64,000 nt of DNA, from assembly GCF_900626285.1 (NCBI RefSeq), contig NZ_LR131147.1:500032-564031 (forward strand), given 5' to 3'. The DNA comes from Intestinimonas massiliensis (ex Afouda et al. 2020) (GTDB lineage: Bacteria > Bacillota > Clostridia > Oscillospirales > Oscillospiraceae). Below the pieces are notes generated by a model. The model worked only from the letters and a program-made list of their open reading frames with translations. It was not told the origin of the DNA and made no database searches. The position numbers and the translations under genes were made by a program. This document shows positions 40,237 to 53,440 of this stretch, piece by piece; position 1 is the first letter of the stretch; every line of letters begins with the position of its first letter.

Positions 40237-42924
40237 TCAGGAATCCATATCAAAGGGGGGCAGGTCCCGGCTCTGGGGGATGGCGTCCCCCTCAAACTCC
40301 AGCTCGTCGGGAACGGGCTCGGACGCGGCAGGCGCCATGTCCTGTTTGAACTGCATCTCCTGCCACTGCTCCTTGGTGATGAGCACCTGGCGGGGTTTGG
40401 AGCCCTCGAAGGGGCCCACCACGCCCTTCTCTTCCATCTGGTCCACCAGGCGGGCGGCCCGGGAGTAGCCCAGCTTCAGCCGGCGCTGGAGCATGGAAAC
40501 CGATGCCATGCCGGTCTCCACCACCACCTCGATGGCGGAGGGGAGCAGTTCGTCGTAGTCGTCCGCCACGGCCTCCGGCGCGGAACCGCCCACGCCCTTG
40601 CCGCCCTTCTCCTTCTCGGCGGCGTGCTGCTCGATCTCGTGGATGATTTCCTCCGAGTACTCGGCAGTGCCGCTGTTCTGCTTGATGAAGTTCACCACGG
40701 CCGCCACCTCCTCGTCGGAGATCAGGCAGCCCTGGACCCGCTGGGGCTTGCCGGTACCCAGAGGGAAGTAGAGCATATCGCCCCGGCCCACCAGCTTTTC
40801 CGCGCCGGTGGTGTCCAGAATGATGCGGGATTCCAGGGAGGACGCCACGGCAAAGGCGATACGGCTGGGGATATTGGCCTTCATCAGGCCGGTGATCACG
40901 TCAGCGGAGGGCCGCTGGGTGGCGATGATCAGGTGCATACCGGCGGCACGGCCCATCTGGGCCACCCGGCAGATGGATTCCTCCACCTCCTTGGCGGCCA
41001 CCAGCATCAGGTCGGCCAGCTCGTCGATGACCACCACGATCTGGGGCATCTTCTCCATGCCCTCCGTCTTGGCGGCGTGGGCGTTGTAGCTGGCCAGGTC
41101 ACGGACCCCCACCTCGGAGAAGGCACGGTAGCGCTTCATCATCTCCACCACCGCCCACTGGAGGGCCCCGGCCGCCTTCTTGGGGTCGGTGACCACAGGG
41201 ATCAGCAGATGGGGAATACCGTTATAGATGCCCAGCTCCACCATCTTGGGATCCACCATGATGAGGCGGACCTCCTCGGGAGTGGCCTTGTACAGCAGGG
41301 AGATGATCAGGGAGTTGGTACACACCGACTTACCGGAGCCGGTGGTGCCGGCGATCAGCAGATGGGGCAGCTTGGCAATGTTGCCCACGATGTTGTTGCC
41401 GCCGATGTCCTTGCCCACGGCAAAGGACACCTTGGAGGGGTTGTCCCGGAACTCCCGGGAATCAATGACATCGTGGATGTGCACCGGGGAGACCAGCTTG
41501 TTGGGCACCTCGATACCCACCATGGAGATCTTGTCGGGGATGGGGGCAATGCGCACACCGGTGGCTCCCAAAGCCAGGGCAATGTCATCCGCCAGGTTGG
41601 TCAGTTTGTTCAGCCGCACACCCTGATCCAGCTCCACCTCATACCGGGTGACCGAGGGGCCCCGGGTGACGTTGACGATAGCGGCATCGATGCCGAAGGA
41701 GCGGATGGTGTCAGACAAACGGGTCTGGTTGGCCCGCAGCTCCCCCGCCACATCAGCCCCGGAGGTTCCATCTCCTTCCGTCAGAAGGGAGACCGGGGGA
41801 TACTGATAGGCTACTGTGCTCTCCCCCAGACTGCGGGCAATGTCCTGGGCCACTTCGGCGGCAGCCTGGGCAGTCTCCTCCCGTCTGGCCTTGGCGGCAG
41901 AGGGCACCGCCGGCTCCCGCTGGATCTCCGGCATGGGAGGAGCGGGCTTCACCGGCTCCACAGGGGCGGAGGCGGGTGCCTCCGCCACAGGCTCTTCCGC
42001 AAGTGGCGTCTCCGCCGGCTGGACGGCCGGTTCTGCCGCCGGAACCTGGGGCTCCTCCGGCACGCTCACCCCGTCCACCCCGGCCAGCACCTGGTCAGGG
42101 GCGGGCACCGAGGACTTTCGGTTGAAGAAATGGGCCTTCTTCTCCACCGGCTTGGGCTCCACCCGTTTGCCCACCAGCGGGCCGTCGTCCACCGGAATAT
42201 CGATCTGGGGAACTGTCTGCCGCTTGGCTGTGGGAGCCGCCGTCGGCTCAGGCTCGGGCCGGCGCCGTTCTCTGGACCGGGGCTCGGGCAGCTCTTCCTC
42301 CTCATACTCTGCTCTGGGACGGGAGCGAATCTGGTCGAACAGAGCTACCGGCGAAATGTGGAAGGCCACCATCAGCATGATCAGGTCCGCCAGCACCAGG
42401 ATAACACCGGCGCCGATCTTACTGAACACCGCCGTCAGGCCCAGGGCGACCACGCCGCTGACCACGCCGCCGCTCTTCAGGCTCTCGCCCTGAGTCCACA
42501 GGGTCTTGACCAGCTCCAGATTCCAGGCATAGGGCCCCTTGGCCAGGATCAGATGGAGCAGGCATCCAAACAGCACCGGGGTAAGCAGGGCGCAGCACAC
42601 CCGGAAGCGCACCGGGCGTCCCCTGTGAAACAGCAGGATACCGCTGGCCACCAGCAGCATGGGGGGCAGCAGCCAATAGCCGTAGCCGATGAGGCCCTTC
42701 ACCAGGCCGCAGAAAAAGTCAATGAAGATCGCCTGAATGTGGAAGTATCCAAAGGCGGAAAAAATGGCCAGCAGCAGGCAGACCACCGCTCCCACTTCCC
42801 GGCGGACCGGCCTGGGAGCAGAGGTCTTTTTCCGGCTGGAGGACGAACGGCTGGAGGACGTGCTGCGGCTCTTTCCAGACGCAGTACGCTTCCCGCCCGT
42901 AGTCTTCTTTGGTGCTGTGGCCAA
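40237..42924 (-). CDS. DNA translocase FtsK/SpoIIIE
   Basis: An 895-aa DNA pump of the division septum. Four or more membrane segments lie in the first 190 residues, followed by a Pro/Ala/Glu-rich linker of about 250 residues. The motor domain has Walker A IAGTTGSGKSVCTNSL, Walker B VVVIDELADLMLVA and GMHLIIATQRPSADVITG. The C-terminal winged gamma domain (SMLQRRLKLGYSRAARLVDQ) reads the SRS/KOPS direction sites. FtsK versus SpoIIIE cannot be decided by sequence alone. 45 bases after uppP. Confidence 0.94.
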   Translation of the reverse strand: MATAPKKTTGGKRTASGKSRSTSSSRSSSSRKKTSAPRPVRREVGAVVCLLLAIFSAFGYFHIQAIFIDFFCGLVKGLIGYGYWLLPPMLLVASGILLFHRGRPVRFRVCCALLTPVLFGCLLHLILAKGPYAWNLELVKTLWTQGESLKSGGVVSGVVALGLTAVFSKIGAGVILVLADLIMLMVAFHISPVALFDQIRSRPRAEYEEEELPEPRSRERRRPEPEPTAAPTAKRQTVPQIDIPVDDGPLVGKRVEPKPVEKKAHFFNRKSSVPAPDQVLAGVDGVSVPEEPQVPAAEPAVQPAETPLAEEPVAEAPASAPVEPVKPAPPMPEIQREPAVPSAAKARREETAQAAAEVAQDIARSLGESTVAYQYPPVSLLTEGDGTSGADVAGELRANQTRLSDTIRSFGIDAAIVNVTRGPSVTRYEVELDQGVRLNKLTNLADDIALALGATGVRIAPIPDKISMVGIEVPNKLVSPVHIHDVIDSREFRDNPSKVSFAVGKDIGGNNIVGNIAKLPHLLIAGTTGSGKSVCTNSLIISLLYKATPEEVRLIMVDPKMVELGIYNGIPHLLIPVVTDPKKAAGALQWAVVEMMKRYRAFSEVGVRDLASYNAHAAKTEGMEKMPQIVVVIDELADLMLVAAKEVEESICRVAQMGRAAGMHLIIATQRPSADVITGLMKANIPSRIAFAVASSLESRIILDTTGAEKLVGRGDMLYFPLGTGKPQRVQGCLISDEEVAAVVNFIKQNSGTAEYSEEIIHEIEQHAAEKEKGGKGVGGSAPEAVADDYDELLPSAIEVVVETGMASVSMLQRRLKLGYSRAARLVDQMEEKGVVGPFEGSKPRQVLITKEQWQEMQFKQDMAPAASEPVPDELEFEGDAIPQSRDLPPFDMDS

Positions 42925-42969
42925 CTCGATCAGATCCTTTCCAGGGTATTTCTTACGTACAGCAGCGGA

Positions 42970-43851
42970 TCAGGCCGCCATCGCCGTCTTGATGATGCCG
43001 GCGATCAGGCTGCCCAGACCCACTGCCCAGCAGTAATAGGCAAACCGGCCGAACTTGCCCTTGTCGGACAGGCTCTTTACCAGGCGGATGGCGAAGTAGC
43101 CCACCACCGCGGCCACCACCACGCCTACAATATACATGGGCATCTCTTCCATGTTGATTCCGGCATCCACCGCGTCCTTGATCTCCAGCACGTTGGCGCC
43201 CAGGATGGCGGGCAGGGACAGCAGGAAGGAAAAGCGCACGGCAAAGGACCGGTCGAAGCCCCGCAGCATACCTACGGAGATGGTGGTACCGGACCGGGAC
43301 AGGCCGGGGATCACCGCCAGGGCCTGGCCGCAGCCCACGATGAGGGCATCCGCCACGGTGGCGTTCCGGGCGGTCTTGCGGCCCTTGGCCAGCCGGTCGG
43401 AGAAAAACAGGATGAAACCGGTGCACAACAGGGCAATGGACACCATGATGGAGTTGGAGAACAGAGCGTTCACCGCATCCTGCAGCAGCACCATGACAAA
43501 CAGAGGCAGGGTGCCGATGATGATGAGCATCACCATCCGCCGGGCGGGAGGCGGCGGCGTGCCGGTATCCTTCCCTGCCAGGGCTGCAATCCCCAAAAAG
43601 AATTCCCGGATCATATCCACAATATCCCGCCAGTAGACCACACACACCGAGATCAGAGTGCCGAAGTGGAGCAGGACGGTAAAGAACATGTACTTCTCTT
43701 CAACATTTTCCATGCCGAAGAAGGTCTGGAACAGGGCCAGGTGGCCGGAGCTGGAGATGGGCAGGAACTCCGCCACGCCCTGGATGATTCCCATTAGGAT
43801 GGACAGAAGATAGGTCAATGTGATTCCCTCCATGACGATACTTTTGGACAT
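42970..43851 (-). CDS. uppP: Undecaprenyl-diphosphatase
   Basis: A 293-aa membrane enzyme (BacA type) that recycles the lipid carrier for cell-wall synthesis and gives bacitracin tolerance. Motifs GIIQGVAEFLPISSSGHL with the catalytic Glu, and AVIPGLSRSGTTISVGML, are clear. About seven membrane segments. The start at 43851 lies 20 bases after the predicted transcription start; the Met at 43833 is an alternative. No strong ribosome binding site is seen. Confidence 0.94.
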   Translation of the reverse strand: MSKSIVMEGITLTYLLSILMGIIQGVAEFLPISSSGHLALFQTFFGMENVEEKYMFFTVLLHFGTLISVCVVYWRDIVDMIREFFLGIAALAGKDTGTPPPPARRMVMLIIIGTLPLFVMVLLQDAVNALFSNSIMVSIALLCTGFILFFSDRLAKGRKTARNATVADALIVGCGQALAVIPGLSRSGTTISVGMLRGFDRSFAVRFSFLLSLPAILGANVLEIKDAVDAGINMEEMPMYIVGVVVAAVVGYFAIRLVKSLSDKGKFGRFAYYCWAVGLGSLIAGIIKTAMAA

Positions 43852-43878
43852 ACATATTTATATTACCATACGCCGCAG

Positions 43879-43907
43879 AATATTTCCATCCTTTTCTTTT
43901 ATGTCAA
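43879..43907 (-). promoter_or_regulatory. Promoter of uppP-ftsK
   Basis: On the minus strand TTGACA and AATATT, 17 bases apart, in the divergent gap with xfp. Confidence 0.6.
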
Positions 43908-43935
43908 CAGAACTGTCTGGTTTACCTCGGTTCTA

Positions 43936-43963
43936 TTGACACCTCACCCTGTTCCGCTATAAT
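43936..43963 (+). promoter_or_regulatory. Promoter of phosphoketolase
   Basis: TTGACA and TATAAT, both consensus, separated by 16 bases, about 45 bases before the GTG start. Confidence 0.8.
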
Positions 43964-44010
43964 TAAATCAAAGTTACGAGATCGATTCTTGCCATAAGGA
44001 GGCCGTTCGT

Positions 44011-46428
44011 GTGGCAAAGGCACCCAACGAAAAAACGAAGGTAGTCATTAAGACCTCTACCCGCATGTCAAAGAAGGGACCTCTCACCCCGGACATGCTG
44101 CGAAAAATCGACGCTTATTGGCGGGCCGCCAACTATCTGGCTGCCGGACAGCTTTATCTGCAGGACAATCCCCTGCTCCGTCAGCCGCTGCGCCCCACCG
44201 ATGTGAAGCCTACACCGGTGGGCCACTGGGGCACAGTGCCGGGACTGAATTTCATCTACACCCACCTGAACCGGGTGATCACCAAGTACGATCTGAATAT
44301 GATCTATGTCTGCGGCCCCGGACACGGCGGCAGCGCGGTGGTGGCCCAGGCCTATCTGGAGGGTACTTACAGCGAGGTCTATCCCAACGTGAGTCAGGAT
44401 GAGGAGGGCATGCGCAAGCTGTTCCGCCAGTTCTCCTTCCCCGGCGGCATCGGCAGCCACTGTGCGCCAAATACCCCCGGCTCCATCAACGAGGGGGGCG
44501 AGCTGGGCTATTCCCTGGCCCACGCCTTCGGCGCGGTGATGGACAACCCCACCCTCATTGCCGCCTGCGTGGTGGGAGACGGCGAGGCGGAGACCGCACC
44601 TTTGGCTACTGCCTGGCACTCCAACAAGTTCCTGGACCCGGTAGGAGACGGGGCGGTGCTCCCCATTCTCCACCTCAACGGCTACAAAAACGGCACGCCC
44701 TCCCTGCTCGCCCGTATCAGCGGCGAAGAGCTGGAGGACTTCTTCAAGGGCTGCGGCTGGACGCCCCGCTTCGTGGAGGGAGACGACCCGGCCCAGATGC
44801 ATCAGAAAATGGCCGCCGCTCTGGATTGGGCGGTGCGGGAGATTCAGCGGATCCAGCAGGGCGCCCGGGAGCTGGGCGAAAAAGAGCGGCCCCGGTGGCC
44901 CATGGTGGTGTTCCGTTCCCCCAAGGGGTGGACCGGCCCCCTCCAGCCCGACGGCACCTGCCGGGTGCACCAGCTCCCTCTGGCGGTTGATGAGAACCAT
45001 CCCGAACTGCTGGCCCAGCTGGAGAGCTGGCTGCGCAGCTACCGACCGGAGGAGCTGTTCGACGATACCGGCGCACCGGTATCCACTCTGCGGGCTCTGG
45101 CGCCTCAGGGTGAGCGGCGGATGGCGGCCAACCCCCACGCCAACGGCGGCCTGCTTCTGCGGGACCTGCGTACCCCCAACTTTGCCAAATACGCCGTGGA
45201 AGTTCCCTCCCCCGGCGCGGTGGAGGCGGAGGATATGGCAGAGCTGGCCAAATATGTCCGGGACGTGCTGAAGCTCAATCAGAAGGCCAAGAATTTCCGC
45301 ATTTTTGTGCCGGATGAGGCTATGAGCAACAAGCTTCACGCCGCTTTCGAGGTCACGGGCCGCCGCTGGAACGCGGAGACGCTGCCCACTGACGAAGCCC
45401 TGACCTCCGACGGTCGGATCATGGACGGCATGCTGTCCGAGCATATGTGCCAGGGCTGGCTGGAGGGTTACCTGCTCACCGGCCGTCACGGCTTTCTCAA
45501 CAGCTATGAGGCTTTTATCCGCATCGTGGACTCCATGGTGAGCCAGCACGCCAAGTGGCTGAAGGTGGCACGGCAGCTCCCCTGGCGGCAGGATATTGCC
45601 TCTCTGAACTATGTGCTCTCCTCCAACGTGTGGCAGCAGGACCAGAACGGCTTTACCCATCAGGACCCCGGCTTTCTGGACCACGTGGCCAACAAGAAGG
45701 CAGATGTGGTTCGCCTCTATCTCCCCCCCGACGCCAACTGCCTGCTCTCCTGCTTCGACCACTGCATCAAGAGCCGCAACTATATCAATGTGATGGTCAC
45801 CTCCAAACACATGAGACCCCAGTGGCTCACCATGGACGAGGCCATCAAGCACTGTACCCACGGCATCGGCATCTGGCAGTGGGCCTCCAACGACCAGGGT
45901 GCGGAGCCCGACGCGGTGCTGGCCTGCTGCGGGGAGACCCCCACTCTGGAGACCCTGGCGGCCGTCACCATCCTGCGCCGCTACCTGCCCGAGCTGAAGG
46001 TGCGGGTCATCAATGTGGTGGATCTGATGAAGCTCCAGCCCCATACCGAGCACCCCCACGGTCTGACCGATGAGGACTACGACGTGCTTTTCACCCGGGA
46101 CAAGCCCATCATCTTCGCTTTCCACGGCTACCCCTCCCTGGTCCATGAGCTGACCTACCGCCGCCGGAACAAGAACCTCCATGTCCGGGGCTATATCGAG
46201 GAGGGCACCATCACCACGCCTTTCGACATGCGGGTGCAGAACTGCATCGACCGGTTCGACCTGGTCATCGACGTGGTCAAGCGGCTGCCCCAGCTGGGCA
46301 ACCGGGGAGCCTTCCTCATCCAGCTGATGAAGGACAAGCTGGTGGAGCATCACCAGTATATCACCGTCCACGGCTGCGATCTGCCGGAGATCCGGGAGTG
46401 GAAGTGGAATGACGGAAAAGGTGTCTGA
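44011..46428 (+). CDS. xfp: Xylulose-5-phosphate/fructose-6-phosphate phosphoketolase
   Basis: An 805-aa thiamine-diphosphate enzyme that splits xylulose-5-P (or fructose-6-P) with phosphate into acetyl-P. Seen are VGHWGTVPGLNFIYTHLNR, CGPGHGGSAVVAQAYLEG, FPGGIGSHCAPNTPGSINEG and the ThDP motif VVGDGEAETAPLATAWHSNK. The length matches the family (about 800). The start is GTG with AAGGAGG nine bases upstream. A single gene, with a consensus promoter, which fits high expression. It gives the cell a pentose route to acetate and ATP. Confidence 0.96.
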   Translation: MAKAPNEKTKVVIKTSTRMSKKGPLTPDMLRKIDAYWRAANYLAAGQLYLQDNPLLRQPLRPTDVKPTPVGHWGTVPGLNFIYTHLNRVITKYDLNMIYVCGPGHGGSAVVAQAYLEGTYSEVYPNVSQDEEGMRKLFRQFSFPGGIGSHCAPNTPGSINEGGELGYSLAHAFGAVMDNPTLIAACVVGDGEAETAPLATAWHSNKFLDPVGDGAVLPILHLNGYKNGTPSLLARISGEELEDFFKGCGWTPRFVEGDDPAQMHQKMAAALDWAVREIQRIQQGARELGEKERPRWPMVVFRSPKGWTGPLQPDGTCRVHQLPLAVDENHPELLAQLESWLRSYRPEELFDDTGAPVSTLRALAPQGERRMAANPHANGGLLLRDLRTPNFAKYAVEVPSPGAVEAEDMAELAKYVRDVLKLNQKAKNFRIFVPDEAMSNKLHAAFEVTGRRWNAETLPTDEALTSDGRIMDGMLSEHMCQGWLEGYLLTGRHGFLNSYEAFIRIVDSMVSQHAKWLKVARQLPWRQDIASLNYVLSSNVWQQDQNGFTHQDPGFLDHVANKKADVVRLYLPPDANCLLSCFDHCIKSRNYINVMVTSKHMRPQWLTMDEAIKHCTHGIGIWQWASNDQGAEPDAVLACCGETPTLETLAAVTILRRYLPELKVRVINVVDLMKLQPHTEHPHGLTDEDYDVLFTRDKPIIFAFHGYPSLVHELTYRRRNKNLHVRGYIEEGTITTPFDMRVQNCIDRFDLVIDVVKRLPQLGNRGAFLIQLMKDKLVEHHQYITVHGCDLPEIREWKWNDGKGV

Positions 46429-46434
46429 TTTTTC

Positions 46435-46484
46435 AGAGAACCCCCCTCTGCCCGCTGCAATGCGGCGAACAGAGGGGGGTTCTG
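46435..46484. terminator. Bidirectional terminator of xfp and guaA
   Basis: A 14-bp stem (AGAACCCCCCTCTG and complement) with a 19-base loop that itself can fold, between convergent genes. Confidence 0.85.
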
Positions 46485-46495
46485 TTTCTCTCTAT

Positions 46496-48037
46496 TTACT
46501 CCCACTCGATGGTTGCGGGGGGCTTGGAAGTGATATCGTAGACGATACGGTTGATGCCCTTGACCTCATTGACGATGCGGGTGGAGATCTTATCCAGCAC
46601 ATCGTAGGGGATGCGGGCCCAGTCGGCAGTCATGAAGTCACTGGTGGTCACTGCCCGGAGGGCCAAGGTGTAGTCGTAGGTACGGCCGTCACCCATGACG
46701 CCCACTGAGCGGGTGTTGGTAAGCACCGCGAAGTACTGGTTGATATTCTTGTCCTCTCCGGCGGCGGCAATCTCCTCCCGGTAGATGGCATCCGCCTCCC
46801 GCAGGGTATCCAGCTTCTCCTTGGTCAGGTCGCCGATGACCCGGATGGCCAGGCCGGGTCCAGGGAAGGGCTGACGCATAACCAGATATTCAGGCAGGCC
46901 CAACTCACGGCCCAACTGCCGCACCTCATCCTTGAACAGCAGGCGCAGGGGCTCGATGATCTCCTTAAAGTCCACATAGTCAGGCAGACCGCCTACGTTG
47001 TGGTGGCTCTTGATGACAGCAGCGTCACCGGCGCCGGACTCGATCACGTCTGGATAAATGGTGCCCTGCACCAGGTAATCCACCCGCCCGATCTTTTTGG
47101 CCTCTTCCTCGAAGACCCGGATGAACTCCTCACCGATGATCTTCCGCTTGTGCTCCGGCTCGGACACACCGGCCAGCTTCAGCAGGAAGCGGCTTTCGGC
47201 GTCTACCCGGACAAAATTGATATCCCAGCGGGAGAAGGCGGCCTCCACCTCATCTCCCTCATTGAGGCGCATGAGGCCGTGGTCCACAAACACGCAGGTG
47301 AGCTGATTGCCCACGGCCTCGGCCAGCAGAGCAGCTGCCACAGAGGAATCCACACCGCCGGACAGAGCCAGCAGCACCTTGCCGTCCCCCACCTTTTCCC
47401 GGATGGCCTGGATGGCGGTGTTCTTATAGTCGCCCATGGACCAGTCGCCCACCGCACCGCACACCTCATAGAGGAAGTTGCGGATCATGTCGATGCCGTG
47501 CTCGGTGTGGTTCACTTCGGGGTGGTACTGCACGCCGTAGAAGCCCCGCTTTTCGTCAGCAATGGCCACGTTGGGGCAGGCATCGGTATGGGCGGTCAGA
47601 GCGAAGCCTTCAGGCACCTTGGCCATATAGTCCCCGTGGCTCATCCAGGATATGCCCTTCTCCGGCAGTCCCTTAAAAATCTTACAGGTGGTGTCATAGT
47701 AGGTCTCGGTCTTGCCGTACTCCCGCGCGGTATCGGCCTGGGCAGCGGTGACCTGACCGCCCAGCGTATAGGCCATGAGCTGGCAGCCGTAGCAGATACC
47801 CAGCACAGGCACACCCAGTTCAAAAATAGCGGGATCCACATGGGGCGCCTTTTCGTCATACACACTGTTGGGGCCGCCGGTAAAGATGAAGCCGATGGGC
47901 TCCATGGCCTTCAGCTGCTCCAGAGGGGTGGTGTAGGGCTTGACCTCGCAGTACACCCCGCACTCCCGGACCCGGCGGGCAATGAGCTGATTATACTGGC
48001 CGCCAAAATCCAGGACGATTAAGGTCTGATGGGACAT
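46496..48037 (-). CDS. guaA: GMP synthase (glutamine-hydrolysing)
   Basis: A 513-aa enzyme that turns XMP into GMP with ammonia from glutamine. The N-terminal class I glutaminase has the catalytic Cys in VPVLGICYGCQLMA and His/Glu in YHPEVNHTEHG. The ATP-pyrophosphatase part has the P-loop ALSGGVDSSVAAALL. The C-terminal dimer domain ends with SKPPATIEWE, the family end. Normal length, single gene with its own promoter. Confidence 0.97.
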   Translation of the reverse strand: MSHQTLIVLDFGGQYNQLIARRVRECGVYCEVKPYTTPLEQLKAMEPIGFIFTGGPNSVYDEKAPHVDPAIFELGVPVLGICYGCQLMAYTLGGQVTAAQADTAREYGKTETYYDTTCKIFKGLPEKGISWMSHGDYMAKVPEGFALTAHTDACPNVAIADEKRGFYGVQYHPEVNHTEHGIDMIRNFLYEVCGAVGDWSMGDYKNTAIQAIREKVGDGKVLLALSGGVDSSVAAALLAEAVGNQLTCVFVDHGLMRLNEGDEVEAAFSRWDINFVRVDAESRFLLKLAGVSEPEHKRKIIGEEFIRVFEEEAKKIGRVDYLVQGTIYPDVIESGAGDAAVIKSHHNVGGLPDYVDFKEIIEPLRLLFKDEVRQLGRELGLPEYLVMRQPFPGPGLAIRVIGDLTKEKLDTLREADAIYREEIAAAGEDKNINQYFAVLTNTRSVGVMGDGRTYDYTLALRAVTTSDFMTADWARIPYDVLDKISTRIVNEVKGINRIVYDITSKPPATIEWE

Positions 48038-48102
48038 GCACGTTCCTTCTTTCTATGGATTCTATGATCATCTGGGGAAAAGACGAAAATTTTACAGTTT
48101 AG

Positions 48103-48131
48103 GATACCATATTTCCCCCAAAAGCGCAAGA
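48103..48131 (-). promoter_or_regulatory. Promoter of guaA
   Basis: On the minus strand TTGCGC and TATCCT with 17 bases between, about 70 bases upstream of the guaA start. The gap does not contain a recognisable purine riboswitch. Confidence 0.45.
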
Positions 48132-48141
48132 GCTCCGAAAG

Positions 48142-48175
48142 GAAAGCCGCCGGACCCGCAGGTCCGGCGGCTTTC
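48142..48175 (-). terminator. Hairpin after the lipoprotein gene
   Basis: A perfect 15-bp stem (GAAAGCCGCCGGACC) with four-base loop directly after the lipoprotein stop. The T tract is short, so efficiency is uncertain. Confidence 0.7.
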
Positions 48176-48176
48176 T

Positions 48177-48803
48177 TCATGGTTGTACTTCTGCTCCGCC
48201 CCACTCCACCGCCGTGAAGCCGGAGCGCTGCGGAGCAGTAAGCGTTTGGGGCGGCACTTCCACCTGCTCCTCCACCCCCTGCCAGGCCATAAACACCCGG
48301 ATCAGGGTATCCGGGGCCGGGTCAATGGTCAGTTTGGCACTGTCGGTATAGGCGGTGGTCTGGAAGGAGATCAGATTATAGGGATTGTGCTCCATCCTGG
48401 GCAGCCAGTAGATAATGAACTCGTTGGCCTCTTTTTCCGTCAGACCCAGGTCGGCCAGAGCGCCCTCCAGAAAGGCGGCGGTATCTGCCCCCGCCACACA
48501 GAACCCTGTAGAGAAGTCATACTCCACCTCAGTGACCCCCTCCCAGAACAGGCAGTAGTACTGCCGGCCGGTATCCGGGTCGGTAAGGGTGCCGTCGGGG
48601 GCAGCATCCACCGTCCAGCCGTCCTTATAGGAGGGGTAGGTGGAAGTAAACTGGCCGTTATAGTCCAGTGTGACGCTCACCCGTGTCTCCTCCTCCGGGT
48701 AGAGGTAGATCACCGGCTTCTCTGTGGTTGCCTCCATGACACACCCGGACAGTCCCACCACCAGCAGACCCGCTGCTATGGGCATTGCCAACCATCTGCG
48801 CAT
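48177..48803 (-). CDS. Conserved Clostridia lipoprotein of unknown function
   Basis: A 208-aa exported lipoprotein. Signal AMPIAAGLLVVGLSGC with lipobox LSGC. The body has KPVIYLYPEEETRVSVTLDY, TYPSYKDGWTVDAAPDGTL and FWEGVTEVEYDF, a pattern I know from many gut Clostridia proteins without a known task. It looks beta-rich. The start at 48803 has GGAGGAG six bases upstream; an earlier in-frame ATG is not used. 72 bases before the carB stop, possibly the last gene of the carAB transcript. Confidence 0.8.
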   Translation of the reverse strand: MRRWLAMPIAAGLLVVGLSGCVMEATTEKPVIYLYPEEETRVSVTLDYNGQFTSTYPSYKDGWTVDAAPDGTLTDPDTGRQYYCLFWEGVTEVEYDFSTGFCVAGADTAAFLEGALADLGLTEKEANEFIIYWLPRMEHNPYNLISFQTTAYTDSAKLTIDPAPDTLIRVFMAWQGVEEQVEVPPQTLTAPQRSGFTAVEWGGAEVQP

Positions 48804-48875
48804 AAAAACTCCTCCTTCCAAATTCTTTTTGTCTATTCTATCAGACGAATCCGGAAGGAGGAAGTTCCATTTCAA

Positions 48876-52171
<3,296 letters not shown>

Positions 52172-52172
<1 letters not shown>

Positions 52173-53257
52173 TACCGCTCCCCTCCCTTCATGCTGTCTA
52201 CAAAGCGGTCAAAAAGATATTCGGTATCCATGGGACCGGGAGAGGCCTCCGGGTGGAACTGAACGGTGAAGCAGTTGGGCCGCTTGTACTTCAGGCCCTC
52301 CACGCTGCCCTCGTTGACGTTGACGTGGGAGATCTCCGCCACCGCGGGGTCCACACTCTCGGCGGTGACTACATAGCCGTGGTTCTGGCTGGTGATGAAG
52401 GCCCGGCCGGCGGCCAGGTCCTTCACCGGATGGTTGCCGCCCCGGTGGCCGAAGCGCATCTTCCGGGTCTCGGCACCGGTGGCCAGAGCCAGCAGCTGGT
52501 GGCCCAGGCAGACAGCGAACAGGGGGATGGAGGAATCGTAGAGCTTGCGCACCTCTTTGATGATGTCCACGTTGTCCGCCGGGTCGCCGGGGCCGTTGGA
52601 CAGCATCACGCCGTCAAAACCGCCGTTGAGGATGATCTCCGCCCGGGTGTGGGCGGGATACACCGTCACCTGGCAGCCCCGCTTCTGGAGGCAGCGGATC
52701 ATGTTCTCCTTCACGCCGTAGTCCATCATGGCCACCCGGAACCGCTGGGCGGTAAGGGCCGGATAGACCTGGGGCTCCTTCCGGGTCACCTTTTCCACGG
52801 TGCCCTCCACCCGGTAGGCCTTGATGCGCTCCAGACACTCCTCTACATGAAAATGCTCCGCACAGGTGATCATGCCATTCATGGTCCCCTGACTGCGGAG
52901 TATTCTGGTCAACGCCCGGGTGTCAACACCCTCGATCCCGGTGATATCATATCTCTTCAAATAGGAATCCAGGTCTCCCTCACAGCGGAAGTTGCTGCCG
53001 CGGCGGGACAGATGCCGAACAATAAAGGCCTCCGCCCAGGGACGGGAGGACTCGTTATCCTCGTGGTTCACACCGTAATTGCCAATGAGGGGATAGCTCA
53101 TCACGATGCCCTGTCCTGCATAGGAGGGGTCGGTCAAAATCTCCTGATAGCCGGTCATGGAGGTATTGAATACCATCTCGCACACCCGGTCCGCCGAAGA
53201 GCCGATGCTGACGCCCTGGAACACCGCGCCATTGGCCAAGATCAAGGTCGCTTTCAT
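52172..53257 (-). CDS. carA: Carbamoyl-phosphate synthase small chain
   Basis: A 361-aa glutaminase subunit. The N-terminal domain has MKATLILANGAVFQG and TGYQEILTDPSYAGQ; the class I glutaminase domain has the nucleophile Cys in PLFAVCLGHQLLALA and the His/Glu pair in QFHPEASPGPMD. The start at 53257 is the best match to the family and lies about 33 bases after the predicted transcription start; longer forms would begin in or before the promoter. The ribosome binding site is close to the ATG (AGGAG), so the exact start is less sure. Confidence 0.95.
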
Positions 53258-53296
53258 CTCCTGTATCACGCCTTTCTTTCCCATGGTATTTGTTCG

Positions 53297-53325
53297 ATTG
53301 TACTCTAATTTTTTTCCTGGGGCAA
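53297..53325 (-). promoter_or_regulatory. Promoter of carAB
   Basis: On the minus strand TTGCCC and TACAAT with exactly 17 bases between. The short leader leaves no room for a PyrR attenuator. Confidence 0.75.
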
Positions 53326-53373
53326 CTCCCTTTTCCCCCCATTTTTCAAAATTGTAAATTTGGACAAAACAAC

Positions 53374-53410
53374 GGGGCGCACTTCCCATTTTTCCCGGTC
53401 AATGCGCCCC
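53374..53410 (-). terminator. Terminator of the metallophosphoesterase gene
   Basis: GGGGCGCA and TGCGCCCC arms with a 21-base loop, followed on the minus strand by GTTGTTTTG. It separates this gene from carAB. Confidence 0.6.
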
Positions 53411-53440
53411 AAAGTTCTAAAAAATAGATATTTGGCCTAA

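Noticed and set aside
40624..43797. A plus-strand open frame of 1057 codons opposite ftsK and uppP
   Set aside because: Antisense shadow of two clear genes with all their motifs on the minus strand.
48038..48141. A purine riboswitch before guaA
   Set aside because: The conserved loop and junction sequences of the purine aptamer are not present; only a plausible promoter is seen.
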